Assembly (NCBI GenBank): GCA_030765055.1
Contig: CM060958.1
Coordinates: forward strand, 3,957,191 to 4,021,190
From: Mantis religiosa
Lineage: Eukaryota; Arthropoda; Insecta; Mantodea; Mantidae
Reading direction: 5' to 3'
DNA: 64,000 nucleotides
A program made the position numbers and the translations under genes. Positions 21,501 to 33,700 of this stretch are shown one piece after another. The notes under the pieces are model-generated. The model ran no database searches and was not told where the DNA came from. It saw only the letters and a program-made list of their open reading frames with translations. Every line of letters begins with the position of its first letter. The first letter of the stretch is position 1.

Positions 21501-22935
21501 TACATCAGAGCATATCATCCTGCCATGTACCACCGAGACTACTGCCCTGAAGAAGACCACTACATGAGAGATGATGTGAAATTGTTCCAGTACAGGAGTG
21601 GGGACCGACAGCCGACCTATCGGTGGATGAAGTAGTTTACATCAGAGCAAATCATCCTGCCATGTACCACCGAGTCTACTGCCCTGAAAGAGACCACCAC
21701 ATGAGAGATGATGGGAAATGTTTCCAGTACAGGAGTGGGGACCGAGAACCGACCTATCGGTAAATGAAGTAGTTTACATCAGAGCATATCATCCTGCCAT
21801 GTACCACCGATGCTACTGCCCTGAAAGAGACCACCAACATGAGAGATGATGGGAAATGTTTCCAGTACAGGAGTGGGGACCGACAACCGACCTACCTGTG
21901 GATGAAGTAGTTTACATCAGAGCATATCATACTGCCATGTACCACCGAGACTACTGCCCTGAAAGAGACTACCACATGAGAGATGATGGGAGATTGTCCC
22001 AGTACAGGAGTTGGGACCGACAACCGACCTATCGGTGGATGAAGTAGTTTACATCAGAGCATATCATCCTGCCATGTACCACCGAGACTACTGTCCTGAT
22101 AGAGACCACCACATGAGAGATGATGAGAAATGGTCCCAGTACAGGAGTGGGGACCGACAACCGACCTATCGGTGGATGAAGTAGTTTACCTCAGAGCATA
22201 TCATCCTGCCATGTACCACCGAGACCACTGCCCTGAAAGAGACCACCACATGAGAGATGATGTGAAATTGTCCCAGTACAGGAGTGGGGACCGACAACCG
22301 AACTATCGGTGGATGAAGTAGTTTACATCAGAGCATATCATCCTGCCATGTACCACCGAGACTACTGCCCTGAAAGAGACTACCACATGAGAGATGATGG
22401 GAAATGGTCCCAGTACAGGAGTGGGGACCGACAACCGACCTATCGGTGGATGAAGTAGTTTAGCTCAGAGCATGTCATCCTGCCATGTACCACCGAGACT
22501 ACTGCCCTGAAAGAGACTACCACATGAGAGGTGATGTGAAATTGTCCCAGTACAGGAGTGGGGACCGACAACCGACCTATCGGTGGACGAAGTAGTTTAC
22601 ATCAGAGCATATCATCCTGCCATGTACCACCGAGACTACTGGCCTGAAAGAGACCACCACATGAGAGATGATGGGAAATGGTCCCAGTACAGGAGTGGTC
22701 ACCGACAACCGACCTACCTGTGGATGAATTAGTTTACATCAGATCATATCATCCTGCCATGTACCGCCCAGACTACTGCCCTGAAAGAGACCACCACATG
22801 AGAGATGATGGAAATGGCCCCAGTACAGGAGTGGTCACCGACAACCGACCTACCTGTGGATGAAGTAGTTTACATCAGAGCATATCATACTGCCATGTAC
22901 CACCGAGACTACTGTCCTGAAAGAGACCACCAACA
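18513..22935. repeat. 4,385-bp higher-order block, copy 2
   Basis: A near-exact second copy of the block at 14,128-18,512. The differences I noticed are single bases or short changes: TGACAG at 18,964 versus TGAGAG at 14,579, CGTTGG at 20,115 versus CGGTGG at 15,730, and TAACTT at 20,811 versus TAGTTT at 16,426. Similarity ends near 22,930, where the next unit changes to the GGGAGATGGTCC type. Such high identity points to a recent event. Confidence 0.9.
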
Positions 22936-24872
22936 TGAGAGATGATGGGAGATGGTCCCAGTACAGGAGTGGGGACCGACAACCGACCTACCGGTGGATG
23001 AAGTAGTTTACATCAGAGCATATCATCCTGCCATGTACCACCGAGACTACTGCCCTGAAAGAGACCACCACATGAGAGATAATGGGAGATGGTCCCAGTA
23101 CAGGAGTGGGGACCGACAACCGACCTACCTGTGGATGAAGTAGTTTACATCAAAGCATATCATCCTGCCATGTACCACCGAGACTACTGCCCTGAAAGAG
23201 ACCACCACATGAGAGATGATGGGAAATGGTCCCAGTACAGGAGTGGGGACCGACAACCGACCTACCGGTGGATGAAGTAGTTTACATCAGAGCATATCAT
23301 CCTGCCATGTACCACCGAGACTACTGCCCTGAAAGAGACCACCACATGAGAGATGATGGGAGATGGTCCCAGTACAGGAGTGGGGACCGACAACCGACCT
23401 ACCTGTGGATGAAGTAGTTTACATCAGAGCATATCATCCTGCCATGTACCACCGAGACTACTGCCCTGAAAGAGACCACCACATGAGAGATGATGGGAAA
23501 TGGTCCCAGTACAGGAGTGGGGACCGACAACCGACCTACCGGTGGATGAATTAGTTTACATCAGAGCATATCATCCTGCCATGTACCACCGAGACTACTG
23601 CCCTGAAAGAGACCACCACATGAGAGATGATGGGAGATGGTCCCAGTACAGGAGTGGGGACCGACAACCGACCTACCGGTGGATGAAGTAGTTTACATCA
23701 GAACATATCATCCTGCCATGTACCACCGAGACTACTGCCCTGAAAGAGACCACCACATGAGAGATGAGGGGAAATGGTCCCAGTACAGGAGTGGGGACCG
23801 ACAACCGACCTATCGGTGGATGAAGTAGTTTACCTCAGTGCATATCATCCTGCCATGTACCACCGAGACTACTGCCCTGAAAGAGACCACCACATGAGAG
23901 ATGATGGGAAATGGTCCCAGTACAGGAGTGGGGACCGACAACCGACCTATCGGTGGATGAAGTAGTTTACATCAGAGCATATCATCCTGCCATGTACCAC
24001 CGAGACTACTGCCCTGAAAGAGACCACCACATGAGAGATTATGGGAAATGGTCCCAGTACAGGAGTGGGGACCGACAACCGACCTACTGGTGGATGAAGT
24101 AGTTTACCTCAGAGCATATCATCCTGCCATGTACCACCGAGACTACTGCCCTGAAAGAGACCACCACATGAGAGATGATGGGAGATGGTCCCAGTACAGG
24201 AGTGGGGACCGACAACCGACCTATCGGTGGATGAAGTAGTTTACATCAGAGCATATCATCCTGCCATGTACCACCGAGACTACTGCCCTGAAGGAGACCA
24301 CTACATGAGAGATGATGGGAAATGTTTCCAGTAGAGGAGTGGGGACCGAGAACCGACCTATCGGTGGATGAAGTAGTTTACATCAGAGCATATCATCCTG
24401 CCATGTACCACCGAGACTACTGCCCTGAAAGATACCACCACATGAGAGATGATGGGAAATGTTTCCAGTAGAGGAGTGGGGACCGACAACCGACCTACCT
24501 GTGGATGAAGTAGTTTACATCAGAGCATATCATCCTGCCATGTACCACCCAGACTACTGCCCTGAAAGAGACCACTACATGAGAGATGATGGGAAATGTT
24601 TCCAGTAGAGGAGTGGGGACCGACAACCGACCTACCTGTGGATGAAGTAGTTTACATCAGAGCGTATCATCCTGCCATGTACCACCGAGACTACTGCCCT
24701 GAAAGAGACCACCACATGAGAGATGATGGGAAATGTTTCCAGTAGAGGAGTGGGGACCGACAACCGACCTACCGGTGGATGAAGTAGTTTACCTCAGAGC
24801 ATATCATCCTGCCATGTACCACCGAGACTACTGTCCTGAAAGAGACCACCACATGAGAGATGATGGGAAATG

Positions 24873-25050
24873 ATAATGGTGTTGAAAAGGAGGGACAGGA
24901 AACTCGGGAGATGTAATTAACTTATCCAGCAATTGCCTGATGACCCAGAAACCCCCCGAGAAAAGGCCATGGTTGAGGTAGGTCGGCCACGGGAATCGAA
25001 CCCGGGCCACAAATAAAGCCGCCTGAGCCATTCCGCTCGGTGGGCATTTC
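24873..25050 (-). mobile_element. tRNA-derived SINE, minus strand
   Basis: On the minus strand a tRNA-like head is followed by a non-tRNA body and a tail. The head holds TGGCTCAGGCGG (11 of 12 positions fit the pol III A-box pattern TRGCNNAGYNGG) and a perfect B box GGTTCGATTCC. The two boxes are only about 28 bp apart, shorter than in a true tRNA, so the anticodon arm is contracted and this is not a functional tRNA gene. The body runs through GGGTTTCTGGGTCATCAGG and ends in CTTTTCAACACCATTATC. Its tail abuts the last 137-bp unit directly. I could not recognise a target-site duplication. The minus-strand open frames across it are meaningless. Confidence 0.65.
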
Positions 25051-26302
25051 TTGAAGGTGAGACAAACACGCTACTGTATCGCTACAGAAAACTACAAAAT
25101 CAAAGTAATGTTTCATAGTAAATAGACATTAACGCTCGAAGCTGAGCTGAAAATGTCGTGTGAATGTTATGTTTATTTGTCTGGTGTGTACTCAACTAAA
25201 CATGATATTACATGTCAAAGTCTGTAACCAGACTTGTAATTTATGTTCTATGTTTACAGACAAATAAAGAACCGTTTTTAAACGTAATCACTGCACCCCT
25301 GTGAATGTCCTCAGAATGACTTTTGGAAACAACCCGTAATGTAAGAGATGTTCATAAACTAAATACAGATAAAGTGTTATTTGTCATGAGCGTATGTTAC
25401 AATCAACACTGATGAGAAGAACTGTTCATTGGAAAAGGTGATGTGGAATGTTGGTTAAGTTGTCATTATACCTGAGCTACTGCCAATGAACCCCAAACAA
25501 AAGAACGTCTAACTGTAAAGTGGCAGACAACCCTTTCTGCTAATACGTCCCTACCTGCCTCCTCACATTCTCCTCAAGAGATACTCTCACATCACAATCT
25601 CTACACTTACTTCTAGATAAACGTTATCTTATTGTACTTACAGCAGACATTAAGTGATTGTCATGTCTTTGTTGTACAAATGAATATCGACTTGTGACAA
25701 ATACATACAATGACTGCCTCTTAAAGATTATCACTTACTCAAAAGTCATTCAGAATGAAGAGGAGTTTCCAGGACATCGCAACAAAGTTCTAAATATATA
25801 TATAATCTGTAACAAAAATAGCATAAACATTTGTTATGGTTAAACGTGACAAAACGTCTTTGACAAAAACAAAACTTCCAATATAAAAAGTAATTATAGT
25901 TTGGGGTAGAGGAACTTCCGTCATATCAAAGTCGTCCTTTAGATTTCAACACGATTTGATTACAGACCTTGATAATTGTCACTAAACACGTGTTACGCTA
26001 TGGAAACATTATCTGAATAGAGAAACATCTGCAATTTTGTAACTACGTGCTACACATAATAAACATCCTATATACATTAAATTCACGAGACTTTCTCACC
26101 TAAGCTTCAGACTTTAATGTTCATTTCTTTCATATGTCATTTATCTTAAATGAGATAACATAGATACCATGTGGGTATGCAATTAACTGAACAGCGGCTG
26201 CAATAGACAAAGTTATTTGAAATAAACTGTCGTTTATCCTGCAGTAAGCTTGGCATGGGAGAGGACCTCCCCTGTTATACACAAATATCTAACTTATATT
26301 TG
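25051..26302. other. AT-rich spacer between satellites
   Basis: About 1.25 kb without a recognisable gene or repeat. A 61-codon plus-strand frame (25,658-25,843) has no known motif. A perfect 7-bp-stem hairpin, AAGTCTG-TAAC-CAGACTT, lies at 25,218-25,235, and an AATAAA occurs about 30 bp later. Neither is tied to a transcript. This is one of the few single-copy-looking stretches in the window and would be the best place for unique mapping or primers. Confidence 0.4.
25218..25235. other. Perfect 7-bp inverted repeat (hairpin)
   Basis: AAGTCTG at 25,218-25,224 and CAGACTT at 25,229-25,235 with a TAAC loop. There is no T tract or coding context to make it a terminator. It may be coincidence in AT-rich DNA. 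Confidence 0.3.
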
Positions 26303-26384
26303 CGGCCTCGGTAGTCTATCTAGCTCACGGTCGAGAATTCCAGACTTCAAATCTCGATCAGGATAAGTTGTGTCGATAAACATT
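26303..26384 (+). mobile_element. tRNA-derived SINE head preceding a SINE-body array
   Basis: GCGGCCTCGGTAGTCTA opens a decayed tRNA-like head. GACTTCAAATCTC (about 26,342-26,354) is a diverged B box (7 of 10 defined positions of GGTTCGANTCC). The head leads into CATTTTGGAGGTTTTCCC, the start of a SINE body. GAGGTTTTCCC and, farther on, GTACTCATTTCA and ACCATCA are of the kind found in arthropod SINE bodies. The A box is poor. The body is not single but begins the tandem array at 26,385. Confidence 0.55.
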
Positions 26385-28565
26385 TTGGAGGTTTTCCCTT
26401 ATCCTGAAAGATGAATGATTAGTAACTCTAAGCTATATGTACCCTGTACTCATTTCAACATCATTTCGCTCATCGTCCGATATGACTTAACGTTGGAGGT
26501 TTTCTCTTATCCTGAAAGATGAATGTCTGATAACTCTAAGCTCTATGTACCCTGTACTCATTTGAACATCATTTCATTCATCGTCCGATATGACCTAACG
26601 TTGGAGGTTTTCTCTTATCCTGAAACATGAATGTCTGATAACTCTAAGCTCTATGTACCCTGTACTCATTTGAGCATCATTTCATTCATCGTCCGATATG
26701 ACCTAACGTTGGAGGTTTTCTCTTATCCTGAAACATGAATGTCTGATAACTCTAAGCTCTATGTACCCTGTACTCATTTGTACATCATTTCATTCATCGT
26801 CCGATATGACCTAACGTTGGAGGTTTTCTCTTATCCTGAAACATGAATGTCTGATAACTCTAAGCTCTATGTACCCTGTACTCATTTGAGCATCATTTCA
26901 TTCATCGTCCGATATGACCTAACGTTGGAGGTTTTCTCTTATCCTGAAACATGAATGTCTGATAACTCTAAGCTCTATGTACCCTGTACTCATTTGAGCA
27001 TCATTTCATTCATCGTCCGATATGACCTAACGTTGGAGGTTTTCTCTTATCCTGAAACATGAGTGTCTGGTAACTCTAATCTCTATGTACTCTGTACTCA
27101 TTTGAACATCATTTCATTCATCGTCCGATATGACCTAACGTTGGAGGTTTTCTCTTATCCTGAAACATAAGTGTCTGGTAACTCTAAGCTCTATGTACCC
27201 TGTACTCATTTGAACATCATTTCATTCATCGTCCGATATGACCTAACGTTGGAGGTTTTCTCTTATCCTGAAACATGAGTGTCTGGTAACTCTAATCTCT
27301 ATGTACTCTGTACTCACTCGAACATCATTTCATTCATCGTCCGATATGACGTAACGTTGGAGGTTTTCTCTTATCCTGAAAGATGAATGTCTGGTAACTC
27401 TAATCTCTATGTACCCTGTACTCATTGAAACATCATTTCATTCATCGTCCGATATGACGTAACGTTGGAGGTTTTCTTTTATCCTGAAAGACGAATGTCT
27501 GGTAATTCTAAACTCTGTGTCCCCTGTACTCATTGGAACATCATTTCATTCATCGTCCGATATGACGTAACGTTGGAGGTTTTCTTTTATCCTGAAAGAT
27601 GAATGTCTGGTAACTCTAATCTCTATGTACCCTGTACTCATTTGAACATCATTTCATTCATCGTCCGATATAACGTAACGTTGGAGGTTTTCTCTTATCC
27701 TGAAAGATGAATGTCTGGTAACTCTAATCTCTATGTACTCTGTACTCACTCGAACATCATTTCATTCATCGTCCGATATGACTTAACGTTGGAGGTTTTC
27801 TCTTATCCTGAAAGTTGAATGTCTGGTAACTCTAAGCTCTATGTACCCTGTACTCATTTCACCATCACTTAACTCATCGTCCGATATGACTTAACGATGA
27901 AGGTTTTATCTTATCCTGAAAGGTGAATGACTGATAACTCTAAGCTCTATGTACCCTGTACTCATTTGAACATAATTTCAATCACCGTCCGATATGACTT
28001 AACGTTGGAGGTTTTCTCTTATTCTGAAAGATGAATGGCTGATAACTCTAAGCTTTATGTACCCTGTACTGATTTGAATATAATTTCATTCATCGTCCGA
28101 TATGACTTAACGTTGGAGGTGTTCTCTTATCCTGAAAGATGAATGGCTGGTAACTCTAAGCTCTATGTACCCTGTACTGATTTGAATATAATTTCATTCA
28201 TCGTCCGATATGACTTAACGTTGGAGGTTTTCTCTTATCCTGAAATATGAATGTCTGGTAACTCTAAGCTTTATATACCCTGTACTGATTTGAATATAAT
28301 TTCATTCATCGTCCGATATGACTTAACGTTGGAGGTGTTCTCTTATCCTGAAAGATGAATGGCTGGTAACTCTAAGCTCTATGTACCGTGTGCTAATTTG
28401 AACATCATTTCATTTATCGTCCGATATGACTTAACGTTGGAGGTTTTCTCTTATCCTGAAAGATGAATGGCTGGTAACTCAAAGCTCTACGTACCGTGTG
28501 CTAATTTGAACATCATTTCATTTATCTTCCGATATGACTTAACGTTGGAGGTTTTCTCTTATCCT
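26385..28565. repeat. 108-bp tandem array of a SINE body, about 20 units
   Basis: Direct repeat with period 108 bp. Landmarks: TTGGAGGTTTTCTCTTATCC, TGAAACATGAATGTCTG, ATAACTCTAAGCTCTATG, TACCCTGTACTCATTTGA, ACATCATTTCATTCATCG and TCCGATATGACCTAACG. The first unit (26,385) is continuous with a tRNA-like head, so the unit is the non-tRNA body of a SINE. The unit at about 27,862 keeps the more SINE-like TTTCACCATCA. Later units (28,000-28,560) share their own variants (GATTTGAATATAATTTC, GGAGGTGTTC), a sign of local homogenisation. The last copy breaks off in CTCTTATCC at 28,565, exactly where the 76-bp satellite begins. 108 is divisible by three, but stops in the unit prevent a long frame. Confidence 0.9.
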
Positions 28566-30080
28566 ACCGACTAACTTGGTCCGGACCAAAGACGATCTAA
28601 CCTTTTGGTATTTATAGTTATCACTTTGGTGTAGACTATCTGCCGACTAACTTGTTCCAAAACAAAGACGATCTAACCTTTTGGTATTTATAGTTATCAC
28701 TTTGGTGTAGACTATCTACCGACTAACATGGTCCGGACCAAAGACGATATAACTTTTTGGTATTTATAGTCATCACTTTGGTGTAGACTATCTACCGACT
28801 AACTTGGTGCGGATAAAAGACGATATAACTTTTTGGTATTTATAGTCATCACTTTGGTGTAGACTATCTGCAGACTAACTTGGTGCGGATCAAAGACGAT
28901 CTAACTCATTGCTATTTACAGTTATCCCTTTGGTGTAGACCATCTACCGACTAACTTGGTGCGGATCAAAGACGATCTAACTTTTTGGTATTTATAGTTA
29001 TCACTTTGGTGTAGACTATCTGCAGACTAACTTGGTGCGGATCAAAGACGATCTAACTCATTGGTATTTACAGTTATCACTTTGGTATAGACTATCTCCA
29101 GACTAACTTGGTGCGGATCAAAGACGATCTAACTTTTTGGTATTTATAGTTATCACTTTTGTGTAGACTATCTACAGACTACCTTGGTGCGGATCAAAGA
29201 AGATCTAACTCATTGGTATTTATAGTCATCACTTTTGGTGTAGACTATCTGCAGACTAACTTGGTGCGGATCAAAGACGATCTAACTCATTGCTATTTAC
29301 AGTTATCCCTTTGGTGTAGACCATCTACCGACTAACTTGGTGCGGATCAAAGACGATCTAACTTTTTGGTATTTATAGTTATCACTTTGGTGTAGACTAT
29401 CTGCAGACTAACTTGGTGCGGATCAAAGACGATCTAACTCATTGGTATTTACAGTTATCACTTTGGTATAGACTATCTCCAGACTAACTTGGTGCGGATC
29501 AAAGACGATCTAACTTTTTGGTATTTATAGTTATCACTTTTGTGTAGACTATCTACAGACTACCTTGGTGCGGATCAAAGAAGATCTAACTCATTGGTAT
29601 TTATAGTCATCACTTTTGGTGTAGACTATCTGCAGACTAACTTGGTGCGGATCAAAGACGATCTAACTCATTGCTATTTACAGTTATCCCTTTGGTGTAG
29701 ACCATCTACCGACTAACTTGGTGCGGATCAAAGACGATCTAACTTTTTGGTATTTATAGTTATCACTTTGGTGTAGACTATCTGCAGACTAACTTGGTGC
29801 GGATCAAAGACGATCTAACTCATTGGTATTTACAGTTATCACTTTGGTATAGACTATCTCCAGACTAACTTGGTGCGGATCAAAGACGATCTAACTTTTT
29901 GGTATTTATAGTTATCACTTTTGTGTAGACTATCTACAGACTACCTTGGTGCGGATCAAAGAAGATCTAACTCATTGGTATTTATAGTCATCACTTTTGG
30001 TGTAGACTATCTGCAGACTAACTTGGTGCGGATCAAAGACGATCTAACTCATTGCTATTTACAGTTATCCCTTTGGTGTA
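28566..30080. repeat. 76-bp satellite zone 1, with 381-bp five-unit higher-order repeat
   Basis: The first units carry TTGGTCCGGACCAA, a 14-bp perfect palindrome (28,576-28,589 and again about 150 bp later), which is lost in most later units. From about 28,870 a five-unit block (5 x 76 + 1 = 381 bp, the extra base being in CACTTTTGGTG) recurs. The marker GCTATTTACA lies at 28,911, 29,292, 29,673 and 30,054. Confidence 0.88.
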
Positions 30081-33000
30081 GACCATCTACCGACTAACTT
30101 GGTGCGGATCAAAGACGATCTAACTTTTTGGAATTTATAGTTACCACTTTGGTGTAGACTATCTACCGACTAACTTGGTGCGGATCTAAGATGGTCAAAC
30201 TTTTTGGTATTTATAGTTATCACTTTGGTGTAGGCTAACTGCCGACTAACTTGGTGCGGATAAAAGACGATATAACTTTTTGGTATTTATAGTTATCACT
30301 TTGGTGTAGACTATCTACAGACTAACTTGGTGCGGATTAAAGACGATCTAACTTTTTGGTATTTATAGTCATCACTTTGGTGTAGACTATCTGCAGACTA
30401 ACTTGGTGCGGATCAAAGACGATCTAACTTATTGGTATTTATAGTCATCACATTGGTGTAGACTATCTACCGACTAACTTGGTGCGGATCAAAGACGATC
30501 CAACATATTGGTATTTATAGTTATCACTTTGGTGTAGACTATCTACCGACTAACTTGGTGCGGATCAAAGACGATCTAACTTTTTGGTATTTATAGTTAT
30601 CCCTTTGGTGTAGACTATCCACCGACTAACTTGGTGCGGATCAAAGACGATCTAACTTATTGGTATTTATAGTCATCACTTTGGTGTAGACTATCTGCAG
30701 ACTGACTTGGTGCGGATCAAAGACGATCTAACATTTTGGTATTTATAGTCATCACTTTGGTGTAGACTATCTGCAGACTGACTTTGTGCGGATCAAAGAC
30801 GATCTAACTTTTTGAAATCTATAGTCATCACTTTGGTGTAGACTATCTGCAGACTAACTTGGTGCAGATTAAAGACGATCTAACTTATTGGTATTTATAG
30901 TTATCCCTTTGGTGTAGGCTATCCACCGACTAACTTGGTGCGGATCAAAGACGATCTAACTTATTGGTATTTATAGTCATCACCTTGGTGTAGCCTATCT
31001 GCAGACTGACTTGGTGCGGATCAAAGACGATCTAACTTATTGGTATTTATAGTCATCACTTTGGTGTAGACTATCTGCAGACTGACTTGGTGCGGATCAA
31101 AGACGATCTAACTTATTGGTATTTATAGTCATCACTTTGGTGTAGACTATCTGCAGACTGACTTGGTGCGGATCAAAGACGATCTAACTTATTGGTATTT
31201 ATAGTCATCACTTTGGTGTAGACTATCTGCAGACTGACTTGGTGCGGATCAAAGACGATCTAACTTTTTGGTATTTATAGTCATCACTTTGGTGTAGACT
31301 ATCTGCAGACTGACTTGGTGCGGATCAAAGACGATCTAACTTATTGGTATTTATAGTCATCACTTTAGTGTAGACTATCTGCCGACTAACTTGGTGCGGA
31401 TCAAAGACGATCTAACTTATTGGTATTTATAGTCATCACTTTGATGTAGACTATCTGCCGACTAACTTGGTGCGGATCAAAGACGATCTAACTTATTGGT
31501 ATTTATAGTCATCACTTTGGTGTAGACTATCTGCAGACTGACTTGGTGCGGATCAAAGACGATCTAACTTTTTGGTATTTATAGTCATCACTTTGGTGTA
31601 GACTATCTGCCGACTAACTTGGTGCGGATCAAAGACGATCTAACTTATTGGTATTTATAGTCATCACTTTGGTGTAGACTATCTGCAGACTAACTTGGTG
31701 CGGATCAAAGACGATCTAACTTATTGGTATTTATAGTCATCACTTTGGTGTAGACTATCTGCCGACTAACTTGGTGCGGATCAAAGACGATCTAAATTTT
31801 TGGTATTTATAGTTATCACTTTAGTGTAGACTATCTGCCGACTAACTTGGTGCGGATCAAAGACGATCTAACTTATTGGTATTTATAGTCATCACTTTGG
31901 TGTAGACTATCTACAGACTAACTTGGTGCGGATCAAAGACGATCTAACTTATTAGTATTTATAGTCATCACTTTGGTGTAAACTATCTACAGACTAACTT
32001 GGTGCGGATCAAAGACGATCTAACTTATTGGTATTTATAGTCATCCCTTTGGTGTAGACTATCTGCAGACTAACTTGGTGCGGATCAAAGACGATCTAAC
32101 TTATTAGTATTTATTGTCATCCCTTTGGTGTAGACTATCTACAGACTAACTTGGTGCGGATCAAAGACGATCTAACTTATTGGTATTTATAGTCATCCCT
32201 TTGGTGTAGACTATCTGCAGACTAACTTGGTGCGGATCAATGACGATCTAACTTATTAGTATTTATAGTCATCACTTTGGTGTAGACTATCTGCAGACTA
32301 ACTTGGTGCGGATCAATGACGATCTAACTTATTGGTATTTATAGTCATCCCTTTGGTGTAGACTATCTGCAGACTAACTTGGTGCGGATCAATGACGATC
32401 TAACTTATTGGTATTTATAGTCATCCCTTTGGTGTAGACTATCTGCAGACTAACTTGGTGCGGATCAAAGACGATCTAACTTATTGGTATTTATAGTCAT
32501 CCCTTTGGTGTAGACTATCTGCAGACTAACTTGGTGCGGATCAATGACGATCTAACTTATTGGTATTTATAGTCATCACTTTGGTGTAGACTATCTACAG
32601 ACTAACTTGGTGCGGATCAAAGACGATCTAACTTATTGGTATTTATAGTCATCACTTTGGTGTAGACTATCTGCAGACTAACTTGGTGCGGATCAAAGAC
32701 GATCTAACTTATTGGTATTTATAGTTATCACTTTAGTGTAGACTATTTGCCGACTAATTTGGTGCGGTCAAAGACGATCTAACCTTTTGGTATTTATAGT
32801 CATCACTTTGTTGTAGACTATCTGCAGACTAACTTGGTGCGGATCAAAGACGATCTAACTTATTAGTATTTATAGTCATCACTTTGGTGTAGACTATCTA
32901 CAGACTAACTTGGTGCGGATCAAAGACGATCTAACTTATTAGTATTTATAGTCATCACTTTGGTGTAGACTATCTACCGACTAACTTGGTGCGGATCAAA

Positions 33001-33700
33001 GACGATCTAACTTATTGGTATTTATAGTCATCACTTTGGCTTAGACTATCTACCGACTAACTTGGTGCGGATCAAAGACGATCTAACTTATTGGTATTTA
33101 TAGTTATCACTTTGGTGTAGACTATCTACCGACTAACTTGGTGCGGATCAAAGACGATCTAACTTATTGGTATTTATAGTCATCACTTTGGTGTAGACTA
33201 TCTACCGACTAACTTGGTGCGGATCAAAGACGATCTAACTTATTGGTATTTATAGTCATCACTTTGGTGTAGACTATCTACAGACTAACTTGGTGCGGAT
33301 CAAAGACGATCTAACTTATTGGTATTTATAGTCATCACTTTGGTGTAGACTATCTACCGACTAACTTGGTGCGGATCAAAGACGTTCTAAATTTTTGGTA
33401 TTAATAGTCATCACTTTGGTGTAGACTATCTGCAGACTAACTTGGTGCGGATCAAAGACGATCTAACTTATTGGTATTTATAGTCATCACTTTGGTGTAG
33501 ACTATCTACCGACTAACTTGGTGCGGATCAAAGACGATCTAACTTATTGGTATTTATAGTCATCACTTTGGCTTAGACTATCTACCGACTAACTTGGTGC
33601 GGATCAAAGACGATCTAATTTATTGGTATTTACAGTTATCACTTTGGTGTAGACTATCTACTGACTAACTTGGTGCGGAACAAAGACGTTCTAAATTTTT
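30081..33700. repeat. 76-bp satellite zone 2 (TTATTGG / CTGCAG type)
   Basis: Units typically carry CTAACTTATTGG, ATAGTCATCACTTTGG and TATCTGCAGACTAAC, so many units hold a PstI site (CTGCAG) at the unit junction. Mixed ends: units of the AAATTTTTGG type appear from about 31,790 onward and become the rule after 33,700. The approximate edge is chosen there. Confidence 0.75.

Larger units (their letters stand above)
13069..24872. repeat. 137-bp tandem satellite, about 86 units
   Basis: Direct repeat with period 137 bp. Landmarks: CCCAGTACAGGAGTGGGGAC, CGACAACCGACCTATCGGTG, GATGAAGTAGTTTACATCAG, AGCATATCATCCTGCCATG, TACCACCGAGACTACTGCC and GAGACCACCACATGAGAGATG. Variants are shared between distant units (GGTCACCGACAACC, CGACAATTGACC, GATGTGAAATTG, TGTTTCCAG, GAAGAAGACCACTAC) and show a higher-order structure annotated separately. 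One unit near 13,600 has a roughly 15-bp internal duplication (GAGAGACCCACATGAGAG). Units after about 24,300 carry AGTAGAGGAGT. Each unit holds a 63-codon frame ending in TAG/TAA, but 137 = 3 x 45 + 2, so these frames overlap and rotate and should not be called genes. No transposon parent is recognised. Confidence 0.96.

Noticed and set aside
12906..24239. About fifty small proteins of 63 residues as a gene family
   Set aside because: Each comes from the same frame of the 137-bp unit and overlaps the next copy. There is no start context, signal peptide or codon-level conservation visible; variants fall equally on all codon positions.
24970..25045. Functional tRNA gene on the minus strand
   Set aside because: The A and B boxes are only about 28 bp apart, no anticodon arm fits, and a SINE body follows.
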